A stretch of DNA of 64,000 nt from assembly GCA_003168335.1 (NCBI GenBank), contig PMSM01000013.1:248001-312000 (forward strand), given 5' to 3'. Source of the DNA: Blastocatellia bacterium. Its GTDB lineage: Bacteria > Acidobacteriota > Blastocatellia > Pyrinomonadales > Pyrinomonadaceae. Shown here piece by piece: positions 53,941 through 63,322 of the stretch; position 1 is the stretch's first letter; the number at the start of each line of letters is the position of its first letter. A model generated the notes under the pieces. That model made no database searches, had not been told where the DNA came from, and was given only the letters and a program-made list of their open reading frames with translations. Position numbers and translations under genes: made by a program.

Positions 53941-54486
53941 ATGAACGCGCGCGTGCTAGTCCTGAATGCTTCTTTCGAGCCGATCAACGTGTGTAATGAG
54001 CGGCGCGCGGTGGTCATGATCTTTAAAGGCGTGGCGCGCATGGAAGAGCACAACGGACACATGCTGCATTCTCAGAAGTTCACTTTGCACGCGCCGTCGG
54101 TAATCAGGCTGACTGAGTACCGTCATATTCCGTTTGAACGCCGTTCATTATCTCGTAAGAACATCCTGCTCCGCGACCATTCGTGCTGCCAGTATTGCGG
54201 CAAACAGTTTGCGCCGTCTGAGCTGACGTTGGACCACATCGTGCCGCGATCGCGCGGCGGAGAGTCAGCCTGGGACAATCTGGTTGCCTGTTGCAAGCGA
54301 TGTAATCACCGCAAAGGTAATCGCACGCCGGAAGAGTCGGGTATGGGCCTGTTGCGCCGTCCGCGCGCGTTTTCACTGCACGTCAATCGCCAGATCATGC
54401 GCTATCTGGGCCGAGCCGACGAAACCTGGCGCAAGTATCTTTTCTACGAGTCCGACGGCGGCAGCGATCTGTGCGTGCGCGCATGA
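53941..54486 (+). CDS. HNH endonuclease-domain protein
   Basis: 181 residues. The HNH core is at about residues 77-130: [34 protein letters not shown], with two CxxC pairs for structural zinc. The N-terminal half ([17 protein letters not shown]) is typical of a widespread stand-alone HNH family found outside mobile elements. The DNA substrate is not known. The promoter placement favours ATG 53941 over the longer frame to 53854. Confidence 0.9.
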   Translation: MNARVLVLNASFEPINVCNERRAVVMIFKGVARMEEHNGHMLHSQKFTLHAPSVIRLTEYRHIPFERRSLSRKNILLRDHSCCQYCGKQFAPSELTLDHIVPRSRGGESAWDNLVACCKRCNHRKGNRTPEESGMGLLRRPRAFSLHVNRQIMRYLGRADETWRKYLFYESDGGSDLCVRA

Positions 54487-54517
54487 AGCTACGTCTGAAG
54501 ACAGAAGGAGAACCCCT

Positions 54518-54805
54518 ATGAATGCGTTGCCGTTAGAGATATTGGGGAACCCGACGATCATAATCCTGGTTGTCGCCGCGATCTTTTTGTTGTTTGGCGG
54601 CAGTAAATTGCCGCAACTGGCGAAAGCGCTGGGCCAGAGCAAGAAGGCGTTTAAGGAAGGAATGGACGACGCCGATCATGACGAGAAGCCGAAGTCGGAT
54701 TCGCGCGCGAAGCTGGATGCGGTTGACGACGAAGCTTTGTTTGAAGAAGCACGCCGTCGGGCGCAAAATATGCGTGCCGAAGAAAGTAAGAAGCTTGAGC
54801 ATTGA
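54518..54805 (+). CDS. tatA: Sec-independent protein translocase TatA/E
   Basis: 95 residues. A short polar N-terminus, one membrane helix (IIILVVAAIFLLFGGSKLPQLAK with the FGG-LP hinge), an amphipathic helix and an acidic tail. GAAGGAG seven bases upstream gives ATG 54518. It forms the pore of Tat export, which the RR-signal aminotransferase at 57305 may use. No tatC lies in the window. Confidence 0.94.
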   Translation: MNALPLEILGNPTIIILVVAAIFLLFGGSKLPQLAKALGQSKKAFKEGMDDADHDEKPKSDSRAKLDAVDDEALFEEARRRAQNMRAEESKKLEH

Positions 54806-54819
54806 TCGAAGGAGAGAAT

Positions 54820-54956
54820 AGCGCCGTTAGGCGCGCAATGTTTATAGTTTCAAGAGATACATACAAAATTACGCAGGCGTGAAAGCTCAGCTTTCACGCC
54901 TGCGTTGTCTCGCAAGGCCGATACGTTGCTATAAATATTTCGCGCCTAACGGCGCT
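54820..54956. repeat. Nested inverted repeat between convergent genes
   Basis: Outer arms begin AGCGCCGTTAGGCGCG and end CGCGCCTAACGGCGCT. Inside is a perfect hairpin, ACGCAGGCGTGAAAGC-tca-GCTTTCACGCCTGCGT (54871-54905), with a 16-bp stem. It may end both converging transcripts. The right end encodes the stop and last residues of the methyltransferase gene. Confidence 0.85.
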
Positions 54957-55773
54957 CAGGCATTCTTGCTTTCTTTCCCACCACCAGCGTCGCCTTCAAC
55001 GTCAATGAAAAGTCCGCCTCATGCCGTTCCTCATCGATGATTTGGGCTAACTCAGAAACGACCCGGTCTCTTTCGCTCTCGGGCAGAGGCTCAAGCCATT
55101 TCGGGATGAGAAAGTCCGTGATCAGAGGTGAAGCCAGGAACTGTTCGCCAGAGTCGTAGGCGAACTCCTCAACCGTGGTCGTGGAAGTTACGCTTTCCAG
55201 TCCTGCCTGATGGGCCCAATTCTCGACGTCTGTGATCGTCGGGAGATCAGTGAGGAAGCGCTCGACTTCGCTGCTGCGATTTTCCAGGCCGGCGCGCACC
55301 AATGCCTCCCAGTAGACGGAAAAGAACTCGCCAAAGCTCGACGCCGTCGGCAGCCACCAGGCAACGGTGCCTCCAGGCTTCGTTACGCGAACCATCTCTG
55401 CCAGCATCGGCTTCAACTCAGTGGGCGTTGTGAAAGAGGCATCGCCCGGCACCAGGTCGAACTCATTGTCCTTAAACGACAGCGCCTTCACATCTTCACG
55501 CTGAAACTCAGCTTCCTGATGCAGCGCGACAGCCTTAGCGCGCGCGAGTTCAAGACATTCATCGTTTTCGTCGACACACCACAAACTTAGCTTTTCGCGG
55601 CGCGCATGCATAGCCAATGCGTGCCCGCCGGTGCCGGCGGCGACGTAAAGCACGCGGCCTTCTTTTGGCAGTTCAATATGCTCGTCCACCAACGCCGCAA
55701 ACCGTTCACCCCAGTCAGTCGCGACGTAGAGCTCGCGAAGGAAGGCCAGTTCTTTTTGTGATTTGGATTCCAT
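54946..55773 (-). CDS. Class I SAM-dependent methyltransferase
   Basis: 275 residues. The Rossmann glycine motif is YVAAGTGGHALAM (about 42-54), followed by VDEND for the ribose-binding acid and the post-II segment FDLVPGDASF. No motif shows the substrate. The last residues (MPERR and the stop) are encoded in the palindromic element. Convergent with tatA; rarA lies upstream on the same strand. Confidence 0.85.
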   Translation of the reverse strand: MESKSQKELAFLRELYVATDWGERFAALVDEHIELPKEGRVLYVAAGTGGHALAMHARREKLSLWCVDENDECLELARAKAVALHQEAEFQREDVKALSFKDNEFDLVPGDASFTTPTELKPMLAEMVRVTKPGGTVAWWLPTASSFGEFFSVYWEALVRAGLENRSSEVERFLTDLPTITDVENWAHQAGLESVTSTTTVEEFAYDSGEQFLASPLITDFLIPKWLEPLPESERDRVVSELAQIIDEERHEADFSLTLKATLVVGKKARMPERR

Positions 55774-55781
55774 TCAATTTC

Positions 55782-55863
55782 ACCACAGAGGACACAGAGA
55801 AAGCGGAAAGGAAACCAGATCACTTTTTGTCCTTCTCTGGGTACCTCGGTGTTCTCTGTGGTT
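55782..55863. repeat. ACCACAGAGGACACAGAG element
   Basis: An 82-bp inverted repeat, ACCACAGAGGACACAGAG on the left and GTTCTCTGTGGT on the right. Sequences of this type occur in the intergenic regions of many unrelated bacteria. Its right half encodes the last 14 or so residues of rarA. Confidence 0.8.
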
Positions 55864-57160
55864 GATCTCCCTCGTAATAAACTTTCCCCTTTAGCTTCTC
55901 AGGCAGACACGACATTTCTTCTTTTGCTTCAGCATCGCTGTGAACGTAACGATAGTCCTTGCCGTAGCCGAGGTTTTTCATTAACGAAGTCGCGGCGTTT
56001 CTGAGGTGCAGCGGCACCGGCTCGCGCGCTGTTTCCGCAGCGTCGCTCTGGGCTGCTGAGTAAGCGCGCAGCACTGCGTTTGATTTTGGCGCGCTGGCCA
56101 GGTAGATCGTCGCCTGCGCCAGCGGAAACAGCGCTTCGGGTAAGCCGATCAGTTTGGTGATGTCAGCAGCAGCGGCGGCCTGGACCATGGCCTGAGGATC
56201 GGCAAGTCCGATGTCTTCCGAGGCCAGAATGCAGAGCCGGCGCGCGATGAAGATTGGATCAGCGCCGCCTTCAATCATGCGCGCCAGCCAGTAGAGCGCC
56301 GCGTTTACGTCAGAGTTGCGCAGCGATTTGATCAGCGCCGAGGCCAGGTTGTAATGCTCTTCGCCCCCTTTGTCATAGGCAAACTGCGCGCGGCCCAGCG
56401 CTTCGATCATCGTATCGGCCGTAATCGAACGCCGGCCGAGTTCGTCCGGTTGAGTTGCCGCTACTGCAGCGTCCAATGCAGCCAGAGCCATGCGCGCGTC
56501 GCCACCGGACGAGTGCGCCAACCGGGTGATCAGTTGATCAGAGAGTTCAGGATTAAGGCTCCCCAGTCCGCGTTCTGCATCGGCCAGCGCGCGACGTAGG
56601 ATCGTTTCTACTTCGTCCTGGCCAAGCGGGTTTAGCACCAGGACCCGAGTGCGCGAGAGCAAGGCGCTGGTTACTTCAAAAGAAGGATTCTCAGTCGTAG
56701 CGCCAATCAAGGTAACGGTGCCGTTTTCGACCGCGGGTAGAAGGGCGTCCTGCTGCGCTTTGTTGAAACGATGAATCTCATCGATGAACAGAATCGTACG
56801 ACGACTGCGTTGACGATCCAGGCGCGCTTCAGCAATTGCCGCCCGCAAATCCTTCACGCCGGAGAAGACCGCCGAGAGTGCTACAAATCGGGCCTCGGTC
56901 CTCTCTGCCAACAGCCGCGCCAGCGTCGTCTTACCAGTTCCCGGCGGGCCCCACAAAATCAGCGATGGCAGCGTGCCGCCACTTTCAATCAGGCGCCGCA
57001 GTACTCGGCCCTGCCCCACCAGATGTTCCTGCCCGACGAACTCGCCGAGGGTCCGCGGACGCATGCGATCAGCGAGCGGCGCCGCTGTCGTGGAACCGGC
57101 GGTTCCGCTCTCGAGCTCAGACATTTCCGGAAACAGAGTTGTCGCGCTACGGTCCTGCAT
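55820..57160 (-). CDS. rarA: Replication-associated recombination protein RarA (MgsA)
   Basis: 446 residues. Walker [10 protein letters not shown], Walker [11 protein letters not shown] and the RarA C-terminal tetramerisation region ([22 protein letters not shown]). The AAA+ ATPase acts at stalled replication forks. Its final 14 residues ([14 protein letters not shown]) come from the CACAGAG repeat rather than the normal C-terminus. Confidence 0.96.
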   Translation of the reverse strand: MQDRSATTLFPEMSELESGTAGSTTAAPLADRMRPRTLGEFVGQEHLVGQGRVLRRLIESGGTLPSLILWGPPGTGKTTLARLLAERTEARFVALSAVFSGVKDLRAAIAEARLDRQRSRRTILFIDEIHRFNKAQQDALLPAVENGTVTLIGATTENPSFEVTSALLSRTRVLVLNPLGQDEVETILRRALADAERGLGSLNPELSDQLITRLAHSSGGDARMALAALDAAVAATQPDELGRRSITADTMIEALGRAQFAYDKGGEEHYNLASALIKSLRNSDVNAALYWLARMIEGGADPIFIARRLCILASEDIGLADPQAMVQAAAAADITKLIGLPEALFPLAQATIYLASAPKSNAVLRAYSAAQSDAAETAREPVPLHLRNAATSLMKNLGYGKDYRYVHSDAEAKEEMSCLPEKLKGKVYYEGDQPQRTPRYPEKDKK

Positions 57161-57237
57161 TTCTTTCGTTTGAGCGTATCACAACCTCAAGCGCGAGGCA
57201 TCCTAACAATTCCCGGAAATATTCCGCGCAAAAACAT

Positions 57238-57266
57238 TTGGCCCGGTGAGACTCATGGCGGATAAT
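57238..57266 (+). promoter_or_regulatory. Promoter of the aminotransferase gene
   Basis: TTGGCC (57238-57243), 17 bp, GATAAT (57261-57266), with GGAGG at 57291-57295 as the ribosome-binding site. Confidence 0.5.
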
Positions 57267-57304
57267 GCAGCGACATTAATCTACGCTCGCGGAGGTTTCC
57301 ACTG

Positions 57305-58510
57305 ATGCCGGAATTACTATCAATGTCACGCCGCAGGTTTGCGCAGTTACTTGGCGCGGGTGCGGCAGTCGCTGTTGCCCGGCCGAGTCTTTCGCGGCCC
57401 TTGTTCGGCGACCGGGGACTGAGTTCGACTGCGGCCACGGCAGTCGTGCGGCTGAACTCAAACGAAAACCCTTACGGGCCGTCGCCCGCGGCGCTAAAAG
57501 CGATGACCGACGTATTCAGCCTGGCCTGGCGCTATCCGGACGAGCATGCGGACCAGTTGATTCAAACGCTGGCGAGAATGAACGGCGTCGATCAGAAACA
57601 AGTATTACTGGGCGACGGATCGGGCGAGATTCTAAAGCTGTGCGCGGCGGCATTCACCGGCCCAATGTCAGCCGGGAATGGTGCAGTGCCACTGGCGCGT
57701 CCCACGCGTGGCGGCTCGCTGACATTTATGCCGGGCCGCGGCAAGATGATCGTTGCCGATCCCACCTTCGAGGCGATTCTCAATCATGCGCGCGTCGCCG
57801 GCGCCGAGGTTGTTAAGGTCCCGCTCACTAAAAGTTTCAGTCACGACCTCCCGAAGATGGGAGCGGCGGCAATGGAGGGGTTGATCTACATCTGTAATCC
57901 CAACAACCCCACGGCCAGCATCACTCCAAAGAATGAAGTCCGCGAGTTCATCGATAGAGTGCCGCGTCAGACCATGATTCTGGTGGACGAAGCTTACTTC
58001 CACTACGCGGACAGTCCGGACTATGAAAGCATGATTCCGATGATCAAGGAGCATCCGAATCTGATCGTGGCCCGGACCTTCTCGAAGATTTATGGAATGG
58101 CGGGCCTGCGCTGCGGCTACTGCGTGGCCCAACCTGAAACGATCCAGCGCTTGCGGCCACAACAAGTCTGGGACAGTGTAAATATCATGGCGCTGGCGGC
58201 GGCCAACGCCAGTCTGAACGACCCTGATCAAGTAACAAACGGTCGCCGGCTGAATAGCGAAACCAAGAGATTTGTCACCGGCAAACTGGAGGCGATGGGC
58301 TTCGGGCACATTCCATCGCAGGCGAACTTCATGATGATCGACGTGAAGCGCCCGGTGCGTCCCTTGATCGATGCATTGAATCAGCGGGGCGTGCAAGTTG
58401 GCCGGGCGTTTCCGACACTGGCGAACCACATGCGCGTAACCATCGGCAAGCAAGCCGAGATGGAAATATTTCTATCGGCGTTTAGACAAGTGGTAAGTGG
58501 AGGTGTCTGA
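57305..58510 (+). CDS. Tat-signal HisC-like PLP aminotransferase
   Basis: 401 residues. SRRRFAQLLGAGAAVAVARPS at about 9-29 is a twin-arginine signal, unusual for an aminotransferase. The mature part is a class I/II fold with NENPYGPS, the PLP-contacting GDGSGE and NPNNPTAS, and the PLP Lys261 in RTFSKIYGMAGLRCGY. Its closest named family is histidinol-phosphate aminotransferase, but no other his gene is nearby. Predicted location is the periplasm, where the amine donor and substrate are unknown. GGAGG nine bases upstream supports ATG 57305. Confidence 0.88.
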   Translation: MPELLSMSRRRFAQLLGAGAAVAVARPSLSRPLFGDRGLSSTAATAVVRLNSNENPYGPSPAALKAMTDVFSLAWRYPDEHADQLIQTLARMNGVDQKQVLLGDGSGEILKLCAAAFTGPMSAGNGAVPLARPTRGGSLTFMPGRGKMIVADPTFEAILNHARVAGAEVVKVPLTKSFSHDLPKMGAAAMEGLIYICNPNNPTASITPKNEVREFIDRVPRQTMILVDEAYFHYADSPDYESMIPMIKEHPNLIVARTFSKIYGMAGLRCGYCVAQPETIQRLRPQQVWDSVNIMALAAANASLNDPDQVTNGRRLNSETKRFVTGKLEAMGFGHIPSQANFMMIDVKRPVRPLIDALNQRGVQVGRAFPTLANHMRVTIGKQAEMEIFLSAFRQVVSGGV

Positions 58511-58812
58511 TATCGGATTGATCTGAAAGGCAGTCATCCAACTACGGCGCGCTGGTGAACTGACCTCCTGTCTCTCAATTGACGGCACACAGGCTTATTT
58601 TCGTGCGGATTCGTGTGACTTCGTGGATCGTGTGCGGGTCGCTGAATATGGATCCAATCTTGGGGAATTTCCCGACGGGAGGGATGACGGGTGAATTTGG
58701 CCAGGCGCTACCGCTCTCCGTCTCTGGGACCAAGGAATACTCTGTTAAGGTTCCTGGCTTCCTTTTGCCTGTAGATGGTGACCGCTGCTCACCGTGAGTC
58801 AAGAGATCAGAT
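58511..58812. other. Intergenic region with a CGTGTG word element
   Basis: About 300 bp. Contains TTCGTGTGACTTCGTGGATC (58610-58631), whose inverted copy is at 59366. A 72-codon plus frame here has no ribosome-binding site and is not listed. Confidence 0.5.
58610..58631 (+). repeat. 22-bp inverted-repeat half (left)
   Basis: TTCGTGTGACTTCGTGGATC plus GT. The reverse complement, with one mismatch, is at 59366-59387. The pair flanks one small gene. Confidence 0.7.
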
Positions 58813-59262
58813 ATGACGAAGTCCCGGCTTGTGGCTACGGTAATAACTTCCTTGTTAGCAATTTTGGTGCTTGCTTTCTCCTCAGTTTTTCTAGTGGGTA
58901 GATTCATTTCCAAGAGACGGGCACAGGCGGAATTTATGCAACGAACATTGGAAAAGGAACTGAGTGAGATCCCACCCCCGTCGTCTGCAAATCGAATCCA
59001 GCACAATAGCCTCTACGATTCGGGCCAGGGGACTTTCAGCGATTATTACGCGACGAGCCTTACTCCTCCAGAAATTCGCTCGTACTATGACCGCGAGCTT
59101 GCAAAACGCGGTTGGGCGTTCCAACAGGAAGCCAAACGGACAAATTGGGGGGACGATTTGGGCGAATCAGAGAGACCTACTGCAAAGGCCCAATATCCGC
59201 TGACATATACTTTACAGGGCAGTTGGAAAAGAAACTGGGTTACAAATACTCCTTTGGACTGA
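58813..59262 (+). CDS. Hypothetical protein with N-terminal membrane anchor
   Basis: 149 residues. One hydrophobic segment at about residues 10-30 (TSLLAILVLAFSSVFLVGRF), then a polar part with PPEIRSYYDRELAKRGWAF and a closing GSWKRNWVTNTPLD. It is probably an anchored extracytoplasmic protein. I recognise no family. It lies between two inverted copies of a 22-bp word and has lower GC than its neighbours. Confidence 0.6.
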   Translation: MTKSRLVATVITSLLAILVLAFSSVFLVGRFISKRRAQAEFMQRTLEKELSEIPPPSSANRIQHNSLYDSGQGTFSDYYATSLTPPEIRSYYDRELAKRGWAFQQEAKRTNWGDDLGESERPTAKAQYPLTYTLQGSWKRNWVTNTPLD

Positions 59263-59365
59263 GTTGGGGATTATCTGAAACATGTAAGTAAGAGAAACCT
59301 CAAGGCTTAACAAAACCAGGGGCCACGCCGGCGATTCTTGCGATTGTCAATTCGCCGACCGAAAG

Positions 59366-59387
59366 ACGATCCACGAAGGCACACGAA
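59366..59387 (-). repeat. 22-bp inverted-repeat half (right)
   Basis: Reverse complement of the word at 58610 with one mismatch (ACGATCCACGAAGGCACACG plus AA). Confidence 0.7.
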
Positions 59388-59497
59388 AAATCACTAAATG
59401 CAGAACTCACTTTCTTTGAGCTCCCTTTCATTCATGAAACCAGGAAGACCGGCTGCGTGTTGTGCAGTTATTTCGGAGACTTCAGGCTAGAATAACT

Positions 59498-60325
59498 ATG
59501 ATGATCTCAGCCCAGACAGCACGACGGGCAGTGTGGCGACCACTGTGGCAACTGCCCCGGCGATTTGATCTAATCCTCTCGCTCACCAAACGTGAGTTAG
59601 CTGCGCGCTATCGCGGTTCGGTTCTGGGTATCGTCTGGGCGGTTCTCACCCCAGTGGTAATGATCGCGATATTCACGATTATCTTTGCGGGAATCTTTAA
59701 GGCGAGGTTCGGCGCCAGCAGTTCGCAGTGGGACTATGCGCTGTATCTTTTCTGCGGGCTGCTGCCATGGAACGCGTTTCAGGAATCTGTTCAGCTTTCC
59801 TCTACTACAATCGTTGGGCACGCGAATTTGGTCAAGCGAGTAGTATTTCCTCTCGAGACTCTGCCGGTCTCGCTATCCCTGGCGGCGGTAGCGAATCAGA
59901 TGTTTGGTACTGTGGCGCTCCTCCTGGCCGCGATTCTTTTGCGAGGTGAACTGCGCGCGACGATCGTCTTCCTGCCTGTGCTTGTCATTCCGCAGCTGTT
60001 CGCGACCTTGGGCGCGGCGTGGCTGATGGCCTCCCTCGGAGTTTTTGTGCGCGACATCGTGCAGGGAATTGCGCTGCTGTTAATGGCGTGGATGTACCTC
60101 ACACCGATTATTTATCCCGAATCGCTGGTGCCAGAACGCTATCTTGGTATCGTAAATCTCAATCCGTTCACGGCTCTGGTGCGAAACTATCGCCGGATTA
60201 TTCTGGATGGCAGCATGCCTGATTGGCGTGGTCTGGCATATTTTGGGGCCTTCGCCGCAGTCAGCTTCATCCTTGGATACTGGTGGTTTGCGAGAACCAG
60301 GAAGAACTTTGCGGATGTCATCTGA
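59498..60325 (+). CDS. Polysaccharide-type ABC transporter permease (ABC-2 family)
   Basis: 275 residues with six membrane segments. LTKRELAARYRGSVLGIVWAVLTPV and the C-terminal NLNPFTALVRNYRRIILDG are typical of Wzm/KpsM-type exporters of O-antigen, teichoic acid or capsule. Its ATPase partner is not adjacent. The start is uncertain: ATG 59498 is chosen over GTG 59462; both ribosome-binding sites are weak. Confidence 0.86.
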   Translation: MMISAQTARRAVWRPLWQLPRRFDLILSLTKRELAARYRGSVLGIVWAVLTPVVMIAIFTIIFAGIFKARFGASSSQWDYALYLFCGLLPWNAFQESVQLSSTTIVGHANLVKRVVFPLETLPVSLSLAAVANQMFGTVALLLAAILLRGELRATIVFLPVLVIPQLFATLGAAWLMASLGVFVRDIVQGIALLLMAWMYLTPIIYPESLVPERYLGIVNLNPFTALVRNYRRIILDGSMPDWRGLAYFGAFAAVSFILGYWWFARTRKNFADVI

Positions 60326-60378
60326 CACCCGGTCGTCAACTTGCCCTGTTGGCGGCGGTTTGTTTCGAAACAACATCG

Positions 60379-60407
60379 TTGACAGTGCGATTTTTGGGTG
60401 TTAGGGT
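60379..60407 (+). promoter_or_regulatory. Possible promoter of the TPR protein gene
   Basis: TTGACA (60379-60384), 17 bp, TAGGGT (60402-60407). The -10 box is weak. Confidence 0.35.
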
Positions 60408-60521
60408 AGAAGGGCCGCTGAGTTCCGCAGTGGCTTTCAGCATGCTAAAGATCTTTTTTCCTCAATGGCGTTAGGCACTCGACCTCGCCTTAATAATTTC
60501 CAGTCTAAGAGTTTCGAAAAC

Positions 60522-62837
60522 ATGGCGTTTGATAAGGTAAAGACTCTGCGTGCGGCCGAGAGATACCTCGAGTTGGGAAAGATCCCGGCGGCGGTCAAAG
60601 AGTATTGCAAGATTGTCGAAGGCGAGCCTGACGATTTCACCACGCTCAACATGCTGGGGGATCTGTATGTCCGTGTCGGCAATCAGCCGGCGGCGATTGT
60701 CTGTTTCCGGCGCATCGCCGAGCATTATCGCGAGCAGGATTTTGCGCTCAAGGCGATTGCGATGTTCAAGAAGATCGATCGCCTGCAGCCTCACGATACT
60801 GAAATCTCAACTCACCTTGCTGACCTGTACGCCCAACAGGATCTCGTCGTCGAAGCACGCGCTCATTATCTGACCGTAGCCAATGCTCACAATAAGGCAG
60901 GTGCGACGCAGGAGGGTCTGGAAGTCCTTCGCAAGATCGCTAATCTCGACTCGCAAAATACCGAACTGCGTATCAAGCTGGCTGAAGGCTACTTCAAAGA
61001 AGGCATGCAGGCGGAAGCGGCGGCCGCATTTACTGAGGCCGGTCAGCACTTGCTGGCGCGGGGCTCATTCGACGCCGCGCTGGATGTGTATGGAAAGGCC
61101 CTCGAACTTCGTCCGGCTGATCGGGTCGTGCTCAAAGGACTGCTGGCGGCGCATAGCGCGCGCGGGACTGCCGATGAAGCTGCCGAGATGATCGGACGTG
61201 CTGCGGCTGACAATCCCGACGACCTTGACTTGCTTTCGATGCTCGCCAGCGCTCATGTCCAAGCTGAAGATCCATCGCAGGCTGAGCAAGCCACCGCGTT
61301 GCTGGTGGCCAGGGACTCATCGGCGTATTTGCGATACGTGGATGTTGCGCGTCTGTTCCTAAGGGAAGATAAGGTTGATGACGCAGTACGCGTGATTGTC
61401 GGCATCGCCGAGCAAATGCTGGCCGAGCGCGAAGACAATCAATTGCTCGAGCTGGTCGACGAGTTCCTGGCCTGTGATTCCGACAATGTACAGGCTTTGC
61501 GTCTGTTGGTCCGCGCCTTTTGGTGGCAGCGAGACATGGAGAAATTGAAAGCTGCTTTGGAAAGACTGGCAGAAGCAGCCGAGGCGGCAGGTTTGGTGAA
61601 AGACGAGCGATATGCGCTGACCCAATTGACGCGACTCGCTCCGGACCAGATGCATCATGTCGAGCGCCTGAGACAACTTGGTGGCGCGGAAGAAGAAGCC
61701 GCCGCCGAAGTCTTGCCCATATGCGAGGCGGTGGGCGAGTCTGAAGCAACAGCAACTCCGGCAGCTAATGATGAGTATGTATTCGATTCGCCGGCTTCAA
61801 CCCCGGTTGGCGAAAGCGAGTTTGAATGGAGTCCAGTTGAAGACATGGCCGAGCTCAAGAGCAGCTCCGGCAATGAGCTTGAAATAGAGCGCGGCTTTAC
61901 TTTCGAGGCGGTTGTGGCAGAGGAGCTTGCGTCCCATGCTGACGAGGCGGTCGCAAGTCCGGTTTATGCTGATCAGGCGAAGGATGCGCGCACGCAGGAG
62001 CTTGAAAGCGTCGATTTCTACATCGCGCAGGGTTATGCGGACATCGCGGTCGACACTCTCGACTTGTTGGAACGGCAATTTGGAGCGCACCCGGATATCG
62101 ACCTGCGCCGGCGTCAACTGGGAACCATGGGGGACAGCCCGGAGTCGACGGCAACCGAGGCCGCCCTCCCGATTGACTCAGGCATTCCCGTGCAGCCGAA
62201 AGAAGAATTTGAATTCGCGGCCAACGGAGCTGACGTGACCGCCGAAGTCGCCGTCCCAATCCAGCACGTCTCGCAGATCTCGATGCCTGTGCTCAAGGCG
62301 CCCCAGGGGATTGACCCAGGCCTGGCCGAGATCTTCGAGGAGTACCGCGTCTCGGCGGAGAGCGAGGCCGAATCAAACGAAAACGGGGATTACGAAACAC
62401 ATTACAATCTTGGCCTGGCTTATAAGGAAATGGACTTGTTTGAAGAAGCCCTCGAAGAATTTCAAATGGCAGTCGGCCTGGTTGGTCCGGACGATGGCAC
62501 ACCACGCTATTTGCAATGCTGCAACCTTCTGGGACATTGTTTCATGCAGAAGGGCGTGCCACAGCTTGCAGTAAAGTGGTTTAATAAGGGATTCAATACG
62601 CCAGGCGCCTCGGAAGATGAGCGTCAGGCTCTACGATACGAACTAGCCGGCGCGTACGAACAGGTTGGTGATTTGCATCGCGCCATAGATCTTTTTACCG
62701 AAGTCTACGGAATCAATGTTTCTTATCGTGGTGTTAACGAGCGATTACGAGAGCTGCAGGCGCGCGCCAATGGAGAAAATGGCAAAGCTGCGCCGGTATC
62801 TGAACGAAACCAGAACCACGAGCGGCGCGTAAACTAA
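60522..62837 (+). CDS. Large tetratricopeptide-repeat protein
   Basis: 771 residues from ATG 60522 (MAFDKVKTLRAAERYLELGK). TPR repeats cover about 1-400 and about 640-760. Between them is an acidic, Glu/Ala-rich region (about 410-620) of low complexity without a recognised domain. No signal peptide or membrane segment; likely a cytoplasmic scaffold. ATG 60465 is a possible longer start but the preceding residues look non-conserved in style. A common type in Acidobacteriota; function unknown. Confidence 0.82.
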   Translation: MAFDKVKTLRAAERYLELGKIPAAVKEYCKIVEGEPDDFTTLNMLGDLYVRVGNQPAAIVCFRRIAEHYREQDFALKAIAMFKKIDRLQPHDTEISTHLADLYAQQDLVVEARAHYLTVANAHNKAGATQEGLEVLRKIANLDSQNTELRIKLAEGYFKEGMQAEAAAAFTEAGQHLLARGSFDAALDVYGKALELRPADRVVLKGLLAAHSARGTADEAAEMIGRAAADNPDDLDLLSMLASAHVQAEDPSQAEQATALLVARDSSAYLRYVDVARLFLREDKVDDAVRVIVGIAEQMLAEREDNQLLELVDEFLACDSDNVQALRLLVRAFWWQRDMEKLKAALERLAEAAEAAGLVKDERYALTQLTRLAPDQMHHVERLRQLGGAEEEAAAEVLPICEAVGESEATATPAANDEYVFDSPASTPVGESEFEWSPVEDMAELKSSSGNELEIERGFTFEAVVAEELASHADEAVASPVYADQAKDARTQELESVDFYIAQGYADIAVDTLDLLERQFGAHPDIDLRRRQLGTMGDSPESTATEAALPIDSGIPVQPKEEFEFAANGADVTAEVAVPIQHVSQISMPVLKAPQGIDPGLAEIFEEYRVSAESEAESNENGDYETHYNLGLAYKEMDLFEEALEEFQMAVGLVGPDDGTPRYLQCCNLLGHCFMQKGVPQLAVKWFNKGFNTPGASEDERQALRYELAGAYEQVGDLHRAIDLFTEVYGINVSYRGVNERLRELQARANGENGKAAPVSERNQNHERRVN

Positions 62838-62926
62838 TTTTCAGAAATCGTTTTAGGTTTATCGTCGGGCCAGTTAGGCGCAAGCCGGAGCTTGTGCAAG
62901 TTCGGTCTATTCGAGGAGCATGACGA

Positions 62927-63322
62927 ATGTCTTCGCGGCTTTCGGTCATCTTTTACATCATTCTTTGTCTGGAGATCGGAATCGCGCTGACGGTTCTGCC
63001 CTGGGTGCACCTTGAGTGGCTGGGGCTAAGCGATTGGAGCAATAATTATTTTTTGCTGCTCGCCGCCCACAAGACCGGTTATGGCGTGCAGCGGTTTATC
63101 GCCTCGGGCTGGGTGCGGGGAGCAGTTTCCGGAATCGGGATCTTGAATCTTGGCATGGGTCTTTGGGAGTTAGTTCATTTCCGCCAGACTGTGCGGGCGC
63201 TGGACTCAGGGCAGCCTTCTGTGGAAAGCTCGCGCCAGAAATTGCCCGAACGCGTTACCGCCAATGACGCTCAACCTGTCAAAGCCGATCCTTTATCTGA
63301 TTACCCGCGGCGCAACCGTTGA
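62927..63322 (+). CDS. Small membrane protein of unknown function
   Basis: 131 residues with two to three hydrophobic segments (FYIILCLEIGIALTVLPWV, and GAVSGIGILNLGMGLWELV) and a polar, Pro-rich C-terminal tail. I recognise no family. It overlaps thiE by 59 bp in another frame, so the two are probably translated from one mRNA. Confidence 0.65.
   Translation: MSSRLSVIFYIILCLEIGIALTVLPWVHLEWLGLSDWSNNYFLLLAAHKTGYGVQRFIASGWVRGAVSGIGILNLGMGLWELVHFRQTVRALDSGQPSVESSRQKLPERVTANDAQPVKADPLSDYPRRNR

Noticed and set aside
58579-58797. 72-codon plus-strand frame before the hypothetical gene
   Set aside because: Overlaps the CGTGTG word element and has no ribosome-binding site.
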